NCBI GenBank assembly: GCA_017308495.1
Contig: JAFKES010000078.1
Coordinates: 1-44,612 of the forward strand
Reading direction: 5' to 3'
Length of the DNA stretch: 44,612 nucleotides
Origin: Afipia sp.
GTDB taxonomy: Bacteria; Pseudomonadota; Alphaproteobacteria; Rhizobiales; Xanthobacteraceae
Numbering within the stretch: position 1 is the stretch's first letter; each line of letters starts with the position of its first letter. Made by a program: the position numbers and the translations under genes. The notes under the pieces are model-generated. The model did no database searches. It was not told the DNA's origin and worked only from the letters and a program-made list of their open reading frames with translations. Positions 8,270-15,909 of this stretch are shown here, in pieces.

Positions 8270-9421
8270 ATGACTGAGCCATTGGCGCTGCGCGCAGGAC
8301 GTTCCGGCGCGAGCGTTCCGACATCGCAGTCGGACGGCGCAAGTGGGCGTCAGGTCATCGGTTCGCGCATTGCGGTTCGCGAGGCCGAGAAGCAATACGG
8401 CGAGTTTTACGCGGTCAATCGCATCAATCTCGATATCGAGCCCGGCGAATTCATCACGCTGCTTGGCCCGTCGGGTAGCGGCAAGACCACGTTGTTGAAT
8501 CTGCTGGCGGGATTTCAGAGCCTCGATGGCGGTGAAATCCTGGTTGACGGCAGGCCGGTGCACAACGTGCCTACCCACAAGCGCGGGTTTGGCATGGTAT
8601 TCCAGAGTTACGCGCTATTTCCCAACATGACGGTGACGCAGAACGTTGCGTTCCCGCTGCGCATGGCGGGCATCGATCGCGCCACCACCGAACGCCGCGT
8701 GGCCGAGACCCTGGAAATTATGCGGCTTTCGGATCATGCCAGAAAATCGCCGTCGGAAATGTCGGGTGGGCAGCAGCAACGTGTGGCGATTGCGCGCGCG
8801 ATCGTGATGCGGCCGAAGGTCGTGCTGATGGACGAGCCGCTCAGTGCGCTGGACCGGCGTCTGCGTGAATCGATCCAGATCGAAATCCGGGATTTGCATC
8901 AGACTATTGGCAGCACGATCCTGTTCGTGACCCATGATCAGGGCGAGGCGCTGACTATGAGCGATCGCATCGCCGTGCTCGATGCCGGCAAGATTGTGCA
9001 GATCGGACGGCCGCTCGACATTTACCGTCACCCGTCCAATCGTTTCGTGGCGTCTTTCGTCGGCGAGAGCAACCTGATCGAGGCCGAGATTGTGCAGAAG
9101 CGCGGCACTACCGTGACGCTGAAGAACCGCGCCGGTCATGTGTTCGATGCCGAGAGCCGTGACGCCATCGATGTCGGCCGCGTCACCGTGCTGCTGCGCC
9201 CCGAGCGCGTGGCGATCGCCAATGAGCCAACCGCGACCTCCACGCCGGTGACCGTGACCTCGGCGATCTTCCTTGGCGAAATCCTGCGCATCGAGGCGCA
9301 AATGGAGGGCGGCGACACACTGCTGATCCGCTGCACCGATACTGCAAGACAGCCGCTGCCCAATGTCGGTGACCGTCTGCACGTGAATTGGGGGCCGGAA
9401 GACTGCTGGGTGCTGACATGA
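8270..9421 (+). CDS. ABC transporter ATPase, PotA/spermidine-putrescine type
   Basis: This 383-aa cytoplasmic ATPase powers the importer encoded by the next two genes. It has Walker A GPSGSGKT at 66-73, Q-loop FQSYALFP, signature MSGGQQQR at 164-171, Walker B VVLMDEP at 184-190, the H-loop THDQGEA, and a C-terminal TOBE-like regulatory domain (about 280-383), which gives the length typical of PotA/FbpC-type subunits. I start at the ATG at 8270, preceded by GGGGAGGAG; the frame is open to 8195, but that stretch covers the operator. The stop overlaps the permease start by ATGA. The polyamine-type family also carries amino-acid-like compounds and other small organic ions, so the ligand is not fixed by the family. 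Confidence 0.93.
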   Translation: MTEPLALRAGRSGASVPTSQSDGASGRQVIGSRIAVREAEKQYGEFYAVNRINLDIEPGEFITLLGPSGSGKTTLLNLLAGFQSLDGGEILVDGRPVHNVPTHKRGFGMVFQSYALFPNMTVTQNVAFPLRMAGIDRATTERRVAETLEIMRLSDHARKSPSEMSGGQQQRVAIARAIVMRPKVVLMDEPLSALDRRLRESIQIEIRDLHQTIGSTILFVTHDQGEALTMSDRIAVLDAGKIVQIGRPLDIYRHPSNRFVASFVGESNLIEAEIVQKRGTTVTLKNRAGHVFDAESRDAIDVGRVTVLLRPERVAIANEPTATSTPVTVTSAIFLGEILRIEAQMEGGDTLLIRCTDTARQPLPNVGDRLHVNWGPEDCWVLT

Positions 9422-11211
9422 CGACGATCTCGCTGTCCGGCGAGCCGCGGCATCAACCGAGCTCGAACTGGGCCATGAAGCTCAAGAACCCGGCGCTGCT
9501 GCTGTTGCCTGCGATCTGTTTCCTGGCGTTCATCTATTTGCTACCGCTGATCGATCTCATTCGCATCAGCGTCAGCGGGCCGAGCTGGCTGACCTATTTC
9601 CAGCGCGTCTTTGCGGTGCCGCTGTATTGGGAATCGCTGGTCCGGACCATGCAGATCTCGGTCACGGTGGCTTTCCTGTGTCTGCTGTTCGGCTATCCGA
9701 CCGCGCTGCTGATTCATCGCAGTCGCGGTATTGCCCGCGCGCTGATCGCCACTGCAATCGTGTTGCCCTACTTCATCGCGATTCTGATCCGCACCTATGC
9801 ATGGATGGTGCTGCTCGGCCGCAACGGGCCGGTCAACAAGTTCCTGGTGTCAATGGGCGTTCTCAGCGAGCCCGTCCAACTGCTGTTTCACCGCGGCACC
9901 GTGCTGCTGGGCATGACGGCGGTGCTGCTGCCTCTCATGGTGCTGACAATCTATTCGAGCGTGTCGCGGCTCGATCCCGGCCTGACGCGTGCGGCGCTGG
10001 CGAGCGGCGCTGGGCCCATCGCTGTGTTCTGGCGTGTGCTGCTGCCGCTGACTCTGCCCGGAATCGGCGCGGGTTTCCTGCTGGTGTTCGTGGCCGCGAT
10101 CGGCTTTTTCATCACGCCGACGTTGCTGGGTGGACCTGGGGACCAGATGTTTGCCATGCACATCACGCAGCAGGCGGACTCGGTGACGTCGGAGGGCTTC
10201 CTGCAGGCCCTTGGCGTTGTGCTGCTGCTCATCACGTTGTTGGTGGTCGCCTTCGCCGGGCGTTTTCTCGGTCTGGAGTTCATCTGGGGCGGACGCAAGC
10301 TGACCGAAACGACTGCGGGTAAAGCCAGGACGGCTGCAACGACCGCCACGTCGCATCGCAGCTTTGGCGGCGCTTTCGCTGACGCCGTCGGCTGGCCATT
10401 GCTGCGGCTGCTGGGCATGCTACCGGCCAGTTGCGGGACCTGGACAGTGCGCCTGATGGGCGGCCTGGTGATCGCGGTGCTGATCCTGCCGATCATCGTG
10501 GTGATGATCATCTCGTTCAGCAGCGCCAGTTATCTGACATTTCCGCCGCCGGGATTCTCGTTGCGCTGGTATGAACAGTTTTTCTCCGACACCAACTGGA
10601 TGCGGGCGTTCTGGTCATCGGCGCTGATTGCTACGGTCTCTGCAGTCATCGCGGTTGGCCTCGGTACATGCGCAGCGCTGGGTATCGTGAGGGGGAACGT
10701 GCGCGGTAAATCGGTGATCATGCTGCTGCTCGTCAGCCCGATCATCGTGCCGCCCGTGGTGCTCGGTTTATCGCTCTACACACTTTTCCTCAGGTTCGAT
10801 CTCATCGGCTCGGTGTTCGGTCTTGCGGCGGCGCATGCCATCGGCGGATTGCCGATCGTGGTGGTGATCCTGGCGGCAGCACTGCAGGGCGTGGACACGC
10901 GGCTCGAACAGGCGGCTTCGGTGCATGGCGCATCGTCGCTGACGGTCCTGCGGCTGGTCACGCTGCCGGCGATTGCACCTGGCCTTGCGGCCGCGACGTT
11001 CTTCGCGTTCCTGCATTCGTTCGACGAACTGGTGTTGACCTTGTTCTTGTCGAGCGCGCAACTGAAGACCCTTCCCTTGATGTTGTGGGGCGACATCAAT
11101 TACCGGCTCAATCCGGTGCTTGCGGTGGTCTCCACGCTCGAAGTGCTGCTGGTCGTGGGAGGATTGTTCCTCGCCCGGCCAGTGCTCGCAACCGCTCAAA
11201 AAGCGACTTGA
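9418..11211 (+). CDS. ABC transporter permease, two fused PotB/PotC-like domains
   Basis: This 597-aa inner-membrane protein holds two complete permease domains in one chain. Each has about six hydrophobic segments and one EAA coupling loop: RAALASGAGPIAVFWRVLLP (first half, about residue 190) and EQAASVHGASSLTVLRLVTL (second half, about residue 500). The halves are joined by a polar linker near residues 295-325. PotB and PotC are usually separate ~280-aa proteins, so the fusion replaces a heterodimer; comparable fusions are known for iron and other ABC importers. The start ATG at 9418 overlaps the ATPase stop (ATGA). The stop overlaps a possible upstream ATG of the binding-protein frame, consistent with tight coupling. 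Confidence 0.92.
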   Translation: MTTISLSGEPRHQPSSNWAMKLKNPALLLLPAICFLAFIYLLPLIDLIRISVSGPSWLTYFQRVFAVPLYWESLVRTMQISVTVAFLCLLFGYPTALLIHRSRGIARALIATAIVLPYFIAILIRTYAWMVLLGRNGPVNKFLVSMGVLSEPVQLLFHRGTVLLGMTAVLLPLMVLTIYSSVSRLDPGLTRAALASGAGPIAVFWRVLLPLTLPGIGAGFLLVFVAAIGFFITPTLLGGPGDQMFAMHITQQADSVTSEGFLQALGVVLLLITLLVVAFAGRFLGLEFIWGGRKLTETTAGKARTAATTATSHRSFGGAFADAVGWPLLRLLGMLPASCGTWTVRLMGGLVIAVLILPIIVVMIISFSSASYLTFPPPGFSLRWYEQFFSDTNWMRAFWSSALIATVSAVIAVGLGTCAALGIVRGNVRGKSVIMLLLVSPIIVPPVVLGLSLYTLFLRFDLIGSVFGLAAAHAIGGLPIVVVILAAALQGVDTRLEQAASVHGASSLTVLRLVTLPAIAPGLAAATFFAFLHSFDELVLTLFLSSAQLKTLPLMLWGDINYRLNPVLAVVSTLEVLLVVGGLFLARPVLATAQKAT

Positions 11212-11243
11212 TGGACAAACGATCAACCAGAAGGAAATGGACG

Positions 11244-12332
11244 ATGCTGGGAATGAAACGCTTCAGGCTGTTGGCCTTGGCTTCGGTGGCGTTGATGACG
11301 ATGGGGACCGGGATGGCCGCGGCCCAAAGCAATGTCGTCATCATGCAGGATCCGGGCGGCGCCTATGGCGATGCGCTGCGCAAGGTGATGTATGATCCTT
11401 TCGAGAAGGAGACCGGCATCAAGGTCGTTACCGTGCAGGAAGCGCGCAGCGGCCCGCGCATCAAGGCGCAGGCCGAAGCCGGCAAGGCGCAGTGGGACCT
11501 GACCTTCATTTTCGATCAGGAAACCAAGCTGCTCGGCGACTGCTGCCTCGCTGACATCGACTATTCCAAGTTGTCGGAATCCGCCCACAAGACCCTCGCG
11601 GCGATGCCGGATAATCTGAAGCGCAAGAAAGGCGTCGCGCTGCAGGTGATCGGCGTTGGCCTTGTCTATAACAAGGACAAGTTCAAGGGCGACAAGGCAC
11701 CGCAGAACTGGGCCGACTTCTGGGACGTCAAGAGATTTCCGGGACGCCGCTGCATGCCGGCGTGGCCGCGCTTCACCTTCGAGGCTGCGCTGATGGCCGA
11801 CGGCGTCGCAAAGGACAAACTTTATCCGATCGACATGGAGCGTGCGCTCAGGAAGCTCAAGGAAATCAAGCCGCATGTCGTCAAGTGGTGGACCACTGCC
11901 GCGCAGCCACCGCAGCTGCTTCTCGATGGCGAAGCCGACATGTGCCTCGCCTATACGGGTTCGATGAGCAAGCTGGCTCTGGAAGGCGCTCCGATCGAAC
12001 TCACCTTCAATCAGGGCTTTATCTATTACGACTTCTTCTCGATCCCGAAGGGGGCGCCGAACTATGACAATGCGCTGAAGCTGTTGTCCTGGCGTCTCGA
12101 TCCCAAGCGGGCGGCCCAGTTGACCTCGACATTCCCTGTGGCATTGCCCTCGAAGGTGGTTTTCGATGCGGCGACGGACAAGAACGTCGCACGCTATTGG
12201 GCCAACAATCCGGACAACGTGGCGAAGGCGATCGAATGGAGCCCGGATTTCTGGGGCGCGCCATCACCGGCGGGCAACTCGACCAACGAAGAATATGCGC
12301 AGGAAAAGCTGAACGCGATGCTTGCCCAGTAG
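11244..12332 (+). CDS. Periplasmic solute-binding protein, PotD/extracellular family 1 type
   Basis: This 362-aa binding protein delivers the ligand to the fused permease. The N-terminus MLGMKRFRLLALASVALM has basic residues followed by a hydrophobic core and a likely signal-peptidase site after AAA near residue 27. The mature part begins with VVIMQDPGGAYGDALRK, as in spermidine/putrescine- and iron-type receptors. It also contains GVGLVYNKDKF and the DGEADMCLAYTGSM loop that usually contacts ligand. I chose the ATG at 11244 because AAGGAA lies seven bases upstream; ATGs at 11211 and 11253 are also in frame. A GC-rich hairpin follows the gene, before the IclR gene. The ligand is unknown but is presumably the substrate of the divergent operon. 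Confidence 0.9.
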   Translation: MLGMKRFRLLALASVALMTMGTGMAAAQSNVVIMQDPGGAYGDALRKVMYDPFEKETGIKVVTVQEARSGPRIKAQAEAGKAQWDLTFIFDQETKLLGDCCLADIDYSKLSESAHKTLAAMPDNLKRKKGVALQVIGVGLVYNKDKFKGDKAPQNWADFWDVKRFPGRRCMPAWPRFTFEAALMADGVAKDKLYPIDMERALRKLKEIKPHVVKWWTTAAQPPQLLLDGEADMCLAYTGSMSKLALEGAPIELTFNQGFIYYDFFSIPKGAPNYDNALKLLSWRLDPKRAAQLTSTFPVALPSKVVFDAATDKNVARYWANNPDNVAKAIEWSPDFWGAPSPAGNSTNEEYAQEKLNAMLAQ

Positions 12333-12353
12333 AACGCGCCACACAACAATGCA

Positions 12354-12412
12354 GCCGGCGGCTTTCAGCCGCCGGTCTGTTCGCAACTGAAGATCCCTCG
12401 CGCCGGCGGCTT
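12354..12412 (+). promoter_or_regulatory. GC-rich hairpin with alternative pairing upstream of the IclR gene
   Basis: CCGGCGGC at 12355-12362 pairs perfectly with GCCGCCGG at 12368-12375 over a five-base loop, forming a strong hairpin just after the binding-protein gene. The 11-mer GCCGGCGGCTT (12354-12364) is repeated at 12402-12412, ending two bases before the IclR ATG. The middle strand can therefore pair with either copy, and the second pairing would cover the IclR ribosome-binding region. There is only a weak T-rich tail, so termination is uncertain. The structure could lower readthrough or translation of the regulator. Confidence 0.45.
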
Positions 12413-12414
12413 GA

Positions 12415-13161
12415 ATGGACAAGGCGTTTATCAAAGGATTGAGACTCCTCGAAGCTCTTGCGATGAGCGAGCAACCACGCGGGGTAACCGACCTTGCGAA
12501 CGAGTTGAAGTTGACCAAGAGCAATGTGCATCGGCTGCTGGCGACCCTGCAATCGCAGGGCTTCGTCCGGCAGGTTCCTCCGCACAGTACCTATGAGCTC
12601 ACCACCAAGCTGTGGGTGCTCGGTAGCCACGTCATTCAGCGCATGGATCTGATCCGCATTGCGAGGCCGGCGATGGCGGCGTTAGCGGAAGTAACCGGCG
12701 AGACCGTTCATCTGTCGGTGCTCGAAGGTATCGACGTTGTCTATGTCGACAAGATCGAAAGCGCGCATCACATCCGCGCGCATACCAGCGTCGGCATGCG
12801 TGCGCCCGCCTTCACCATGGCGACGGGGAAGGCCATGCTCGCCCAGATGCCCGACGACTATCTCGAGAATTTCCGGCCGCATCTGAGGCGTTACACGGAC
12901 ACTACGCGGACGACCATTGAGGAGTTGCGTGAAGACATACATACGGTACGGGCGCAGGGATATTCGTCCGTACTGCATGGCGAGTGGCGCGAAGGCATCG
13001 CGGCCTGCGCTTGTGCTATCGTCGGACGTTCCGGCGAACTGGTCGGCGCTATCGGGATGTCCGGCCCGGACATACGGGTCAAACGCAAACAGATTAAGGA
13101 ATACTCGGTTCACGTGATGAAAGCTGCTCGCAACATTGGCCAGGCCCTCGGCCGTATTTGA
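12415..13161 (+). CDS. IclR-family transcriptional regulator (block 1)
   Basis: This 248-aa regulator has an N-terminal winged helix (about 5-60; recognition helix near LAN.LKLTKSNVHRLL) and a C-terminal IclR effector domain with GETVHLSVLEG, ATGKAMLA and YSSVLHGEWREGIAACA. IclR proteins bind short palindromes as dimers and respond to a pathway metabolite. It is the last gene on the plus strand of block 1 and is the best candidate to bind the paired palindromes at 8040-8060 and 8234-8254. The ATG at 12415 lies inside a potential RNA structure and lacks a strong ribosome binding site. Whether it represses or activates cannot be told from sequence. Confidence 0.92.
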   Translation: MDKAFIKGLRLLEALAMSEQPRGVTDLANELKLTKSNVHRLLATLQSQGFVRQVPPHSTYELTTKLWVLGSHVIQRMDLIRIARPAMAALAEVTGETVHLSVLEGIDVVYVDKIESAHHIRAHTSVGMRAPAFTMATGKAMLAQMPDDYLENFRPHLRRYTDTTRTTIEELREDIHTVRAQGYSSVLHGEWREGIAACACAIVGRSGELVGAIGMSGPDIRVKRKQIKEYSVHVMKAARNIGQALGRI

Positions 13162-13164
13162 GCA

Positions 13165-13450
13165 CAATCGTAGTCGGCCTCTTCACGTTGAGGGCTTGTC
13201 CGTGGTCCGGCAAATGGCTGATGTCATGTTGCTGGAGGCGCCGATGCAGGGACCAGTGGACCAGGCGTGGAATCGAAACTGCAGGGCGCTGAAACAATCG
13301 TCCAGCGGCATCGCGACAACAGTGTATGCTTGCGGACGGCGATAACACCGGCTCCTTCTTTTTGGCGACAGAACCGTCGAGCGTGAGACTTTCGCCGCCA
13401 TTGCGGCCGTCGCATTTGAGCCACGCGAATGCCGTCTCTCCAGAACATGA
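13165..13450 (-). pseudogene. Degenerate IS481-family transposase fragment
   Basis: Read on the minus strand in alternating frames, this stretch gives pieces that I recognise, in the correct order, as the N-terminal third of an IS481-type transposase: WRDGIRVAQM, SRSTVLSPKR, GAGVIAVRKHTLL, MPLDDCFSALQ, then WSLHRRLQQHDISHLPD. At least three frame changes separate them, so no functional protein can be made. The catalytic DDE region is absent; the fragment ends where the IclR gene ends. I could not find terminal inverted repeats. It marks an old insertion at the junction of blocks 1 and 2. The family call rests on remembered homologues. Confidence 0.7.
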
Positions 13451-13826
13451 GAGGCCCGCCCGATCTTTAGCTGATGGTGCAGGGCGACGACGGATCGCCG
13501 ATCATCCATGCGCGCGAATTAACAGTCGAGGACCGCAAAACATCGCCGCGGCACTTACTTCTTCCAGTCGCCTGGAGATGTGTCGCTAGAGCAGCCGGAT
13601 ATGCTGCTGCGGATAATTTCTGCTCGTCCTCTGGCAGCGCCGCCTTTTCATCTGTCGCGTGCTTCCTAAACCTCACGACGGCTCGGTTCATTCCTGCCAG
13701 CCTGATGTGATCCTGCCAGTGCGATGACACGATCACGCGCTGCCGGGTTTTGAGTGCGTGCGAAAAGCTCGCCTGGACCGTCCTGACCTGCTCCACAACC
13801 AAAGTTTGAAAAAATACACGCTCGCC
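13451..13826. other. Intergenic stretch without recognisable gene
   Basis: Reading frames here are short, lack convincing start sites and do not resemble any family I know. This may be further decayed insertion-sequence DNA next to the transposase fragment. Its 3' end runs into the promoter of the second IclR gene. Confidence 0.5.
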
Positions 13827-13855
13827 TTGACTTCAAGGGAGTTCGAAGATTTAGA
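13827..13855 (+). promoter_or_regulatory. Sigma-70-like promoter of the block 2 IclR gene
   Basis: TTGACT (13827-13832) and TTTAGA (13850-13855) are separated by exactly 17 bp. A start about seven bases downstream falls at or within a base or two of the ATG at 13862. There is no Shine-Dalgarno sequence in front of that ATG, so the transcript may be leaderless. Confidence 0.5.
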
Positions 13856-13861
13856 TACCTC

Positions 13862-14707
13862 ATGAAATCGGAACAGAGTCCCGATAATCGGGACAAAATC
13901 GACAAGAACATCAGCCAGTCGGTGGCCCGAGCGCTGTCCGTGCTGGATTTGCTTGGCGATAGCGCTGCGGAACTGGGTGTCCGCGAGATTGCGCGCCGGC
14001 TTAAGATTGCGCCCAGCATCGCCCAGCGGCTGCTTTCGACGCTTGCCGCCTCGAACTACGTCGAGCATGGCGCGGATGGGCTGAAGTACCGTATCGGACA
14101 CCGCGCCTTTCAGATCGGGCGGGCGTATCTCTCACATACCGATCTTCAGGCGGTCAGCCTGCCCGAACTGCGCATCATGGCCGAGCGCGACCGGATCAAT
14201 TCCTATCTGGGTGTCTTGCGCGACGGTGCCGTCATCTATTTGGCTGCGCTGCAGAGCCACGGACCCATCGCGATCACGAGTGCGCCGGGTTCGCGCGGAT
14301 GCCTTCATTCCACCGCGTTCGGGAAGGCGCTGTTGGCCGAGTTGACCGATGACGAAGTGGCCAACGTTGTCGGTCCCGAACCGTTTCGTCGACTTACCGC
14401 GCACACCAAGACAGATCTTGCGTCTCTCCTGACTGAACTGGCGGATGTCCGCCGCCTTGGCTACGCGGTCTCGGATCAGGAAAATCTGGACAGTGTGTTT
14501 GCGGTCGGTGCCGTCATACGCGACGCGACCGGTCAGGCAATTGCGGCACTGAGTGGAGCGTTGCCGCGCAATCAGCTTGGCCCCGACGATCGTGAAAATT
14601 TGTGCAGCATCGTTTGCGCCGCAGCCTTGCGGATATCCCAGCGATTGGGCCTCTCGCCGTTGATGACGAGTCAGAAACCGGCAGCGGCGCCGGCCCTTCA
14701 AGAATGA
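13862..14707 (+). CDS. IclR-family transcriptional regulator (block 2)
   Basis: This 281-aa protein has an N-terminal winged helix (about 20-80, including GVREIARRLKIAPSIAQRLLS) and an IclR effector domain containing RGCLHSTAFGKALLAELTDDE and GYAVSDQEN. It differs clearly from the regulator at 12415. The gene has no visible ribosome binding site, and a -35/-10 pair places the transcript start at about the ATG, so leaderless translation is likely. A perfect palindrome lies in codons 6-11 and may be an autoregulatory operator. The stop overlaps the start of the peptidase-like gene by ATGA, so the regulator is probably the first gene of the long block 2 operon and controls that operon and itself. 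The inducer is unknown. Confidence 0.92.
   Translation: MKSEQSPDNRDKIDKNISQSVARALSVLDLLGDSAAELGVREIARRLKIAPSIAQRLLSTLAASNYVEHGADGLKYRIGHRAFQIGRAYLSHTDLQAVSLPELRIMAERDRINSYLGVLRDGAVIYLAALQSHGPIAITSAPGSRGCLHSTAFGKALLAELTDDEVANVVGPEPFRRLTAHTKTDLASLLTELADVRRLGYAVSDQENLDSVFAVGAVIRDATGQAIAALSGALPRNQLGPDDRENLCSIVCAAALRISQRLGLSPLMTSQKPAAAPALQE
13878..13894. promoter_or_regulatory. Perfect 17-bp palindrome in the 5' coding region of the block 2 IclR gene
   Basis: GTCCCGAT and ATCGGGAC flank a single central A with no mismatch. Measured from the predicted transcript start at about 13862, the palindrome covers roughly +17 to +33, a good position for a roadblock operator, and its size suits an IclR dimer. 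In mRNA it could also fold as a hairpin next to the leaderless start. No second copy was seen in the window. Confidence 0.5.
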
Positions 14708-15909
14708 GAGATCGTGCCCCCATGTTGATGAACTATGCTCGCCTTTTCGCCGGCATGAAGACGCAGAAGCTCGACGCCATCGTGGCAACGATGCCAGAGA
14801 ACGTGACTTACGCGAGCGGATTCTGGGCAATGAGCCAGTGGATCCGCCGGGGGCCGCAGGCTTACGTGCTGACCCCCGCCGAAGGCCGCGGTGAATCCGC
14901 GGTGATTGCAAGCACTGGCCTGATCGATCTTGTCACCCACCCCGATGTCTGGGTGAAGGACATTCGTCGTTTTGGCAAGTTCATCGTCGACCGGACGCCG
15001 GATATCTCTCTCGATGCGCATGATTCACGCATCGAAACCCTGCTTGCGCAGGCGGACGATGGAGAAGCGGTCGCCGCACTTGTCCGTGCGATCAAGGATC
15101 GCGGCCTTGATCGCGCGCGCATCGGCGTCGACGAGATCGGCATCCTGCCGCAATACTGGGACAAGCTCGCTGAATCGCTTCCCAATGCAACTTTGGTGAG
15201 AGCCGCTGACGTCTTCCGCTATGCGCGTGCGATCAAGACTCCGGAAGAAATCGCTCGCCTGCGACGCTCGGCGCAGATCGCGGATATGTCCATCTCAGCC
15301 GCGCTCGCTGTCGCCAGGGAGGGGGCGACCGAGATGGATCTGGCGCGTGCATTCCACGCCAAGACGATCAATGAGGGCGGATATCCTGTGTTGGGATGCA
15401 TCGGCGTCGGTCCGCGTAGCGCGATGACAAATGTGCAGCCCTCCGAGCAGGTCATGCATGCCGGAGACATCATCCGCTTTGATGTCGGAGGGCGTTACAA
15501 CCACTATCGCGCGGACATCGCGCGCAATGCGGTCATCGGCGAGCCGAGCGCCAAAGTGAAAACCTATCATCGCGCGATCTGCGCGGGCCTCGACCGCGCC
15601 ATCGGGATGATCAAGCCAGGCGTTCGCGTGGCCGATGTGTTTCATGCTGCGGTGAATACGGTTCGGCAGGAGGGCATCCCGCACTATCAGCGCAGCCATG
15701 TCGGACATGGCATCGGACTTGATGGTTACGATGCGCCCAACATTGCGCCTTCGAACGACGATGTGTTCGAGGAAGACATGGTGATCTGTGTCGAGACTCC
15801 ATACTACGAAATGGGTTTGGGCGGATTGCAGGTGGAAGACACGATGGCCGTCACGCGTGACGGCGTCGACTCATTCATGCTCAGCAGCACAGAACTGCGG
15901 ATCCTCTGA
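14704..15909 (+). CDS. M24-family metallohydrolase (Xaa-Pro peptidase/creatinase/ectoine-hydrolase-like)
   Basis: This 401-aa protein has the two-domain pita-bread layout: a creatinase-type N-terminal domain (about 1-165) and a catalytic domain (about 180-401). All five dinuclear-metal ligands of aminopeptidase P-type enzymes are visible: Asp260 in RFDVGG, Asp271 in YRADIAR, His335 in HVGHGIG, Glu364 in CVETP and Glu378 in QVEDT. It should therefore be a metal-dependent C-N hydrolase, unlike creatinase, which lacks the metals. The start ATG at 14704 overlaps the IclR stop (ATGA); ATGs at 14722 and 14728 are alternatives. In this catabolic operon, it more likely hydrolyses an amide or N-acyl intermediate, as ectoine hydrolase does, than a peptide. 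Confidence 0.9.
   Translation: MRDRAPMLMNYARLFAGMKTQKLDAIVATMPENVTYASGFWAMSQWIRRGPQAYVLTPAEGRGESAVIASTGLIDLVTHPDVWVKDIRRFGKFIVDRTPDISLDAHDSRIETLLAQADDGEAVAALVRAIKDRGLDRARIGVDEIGILPQYWDKLAESLPNATLVRAADVFRYARAIKTPEEIARLRRSAQIADMSISAALAVAREGATEMDLARAFHAKTINEGGYPVLGCIGVGPRSAMTNVQPSEQVMHAGDIIRFDVGGRYNHYRADIARNAVIGEPSAKVKTYHRAICAGLDRAIGMIKPGVRVADVFHAAVNTVRQEGIPHYQRSHVGHGIGLDGYDAPNIAPSNDDVFEEDMVICVETPYYEMGLGGLQVEDTMAVTRDGVDSFMLSSTELRIL

Noticed and set aside
13474-13710. Plus-strand frame of 78 codons with a stretch reading TVEDRK, resembling part of some transposases
   Set aside because: Only six residues match, on the opposite strand from the clear IS481 fragment and outside its order; taken as chance.
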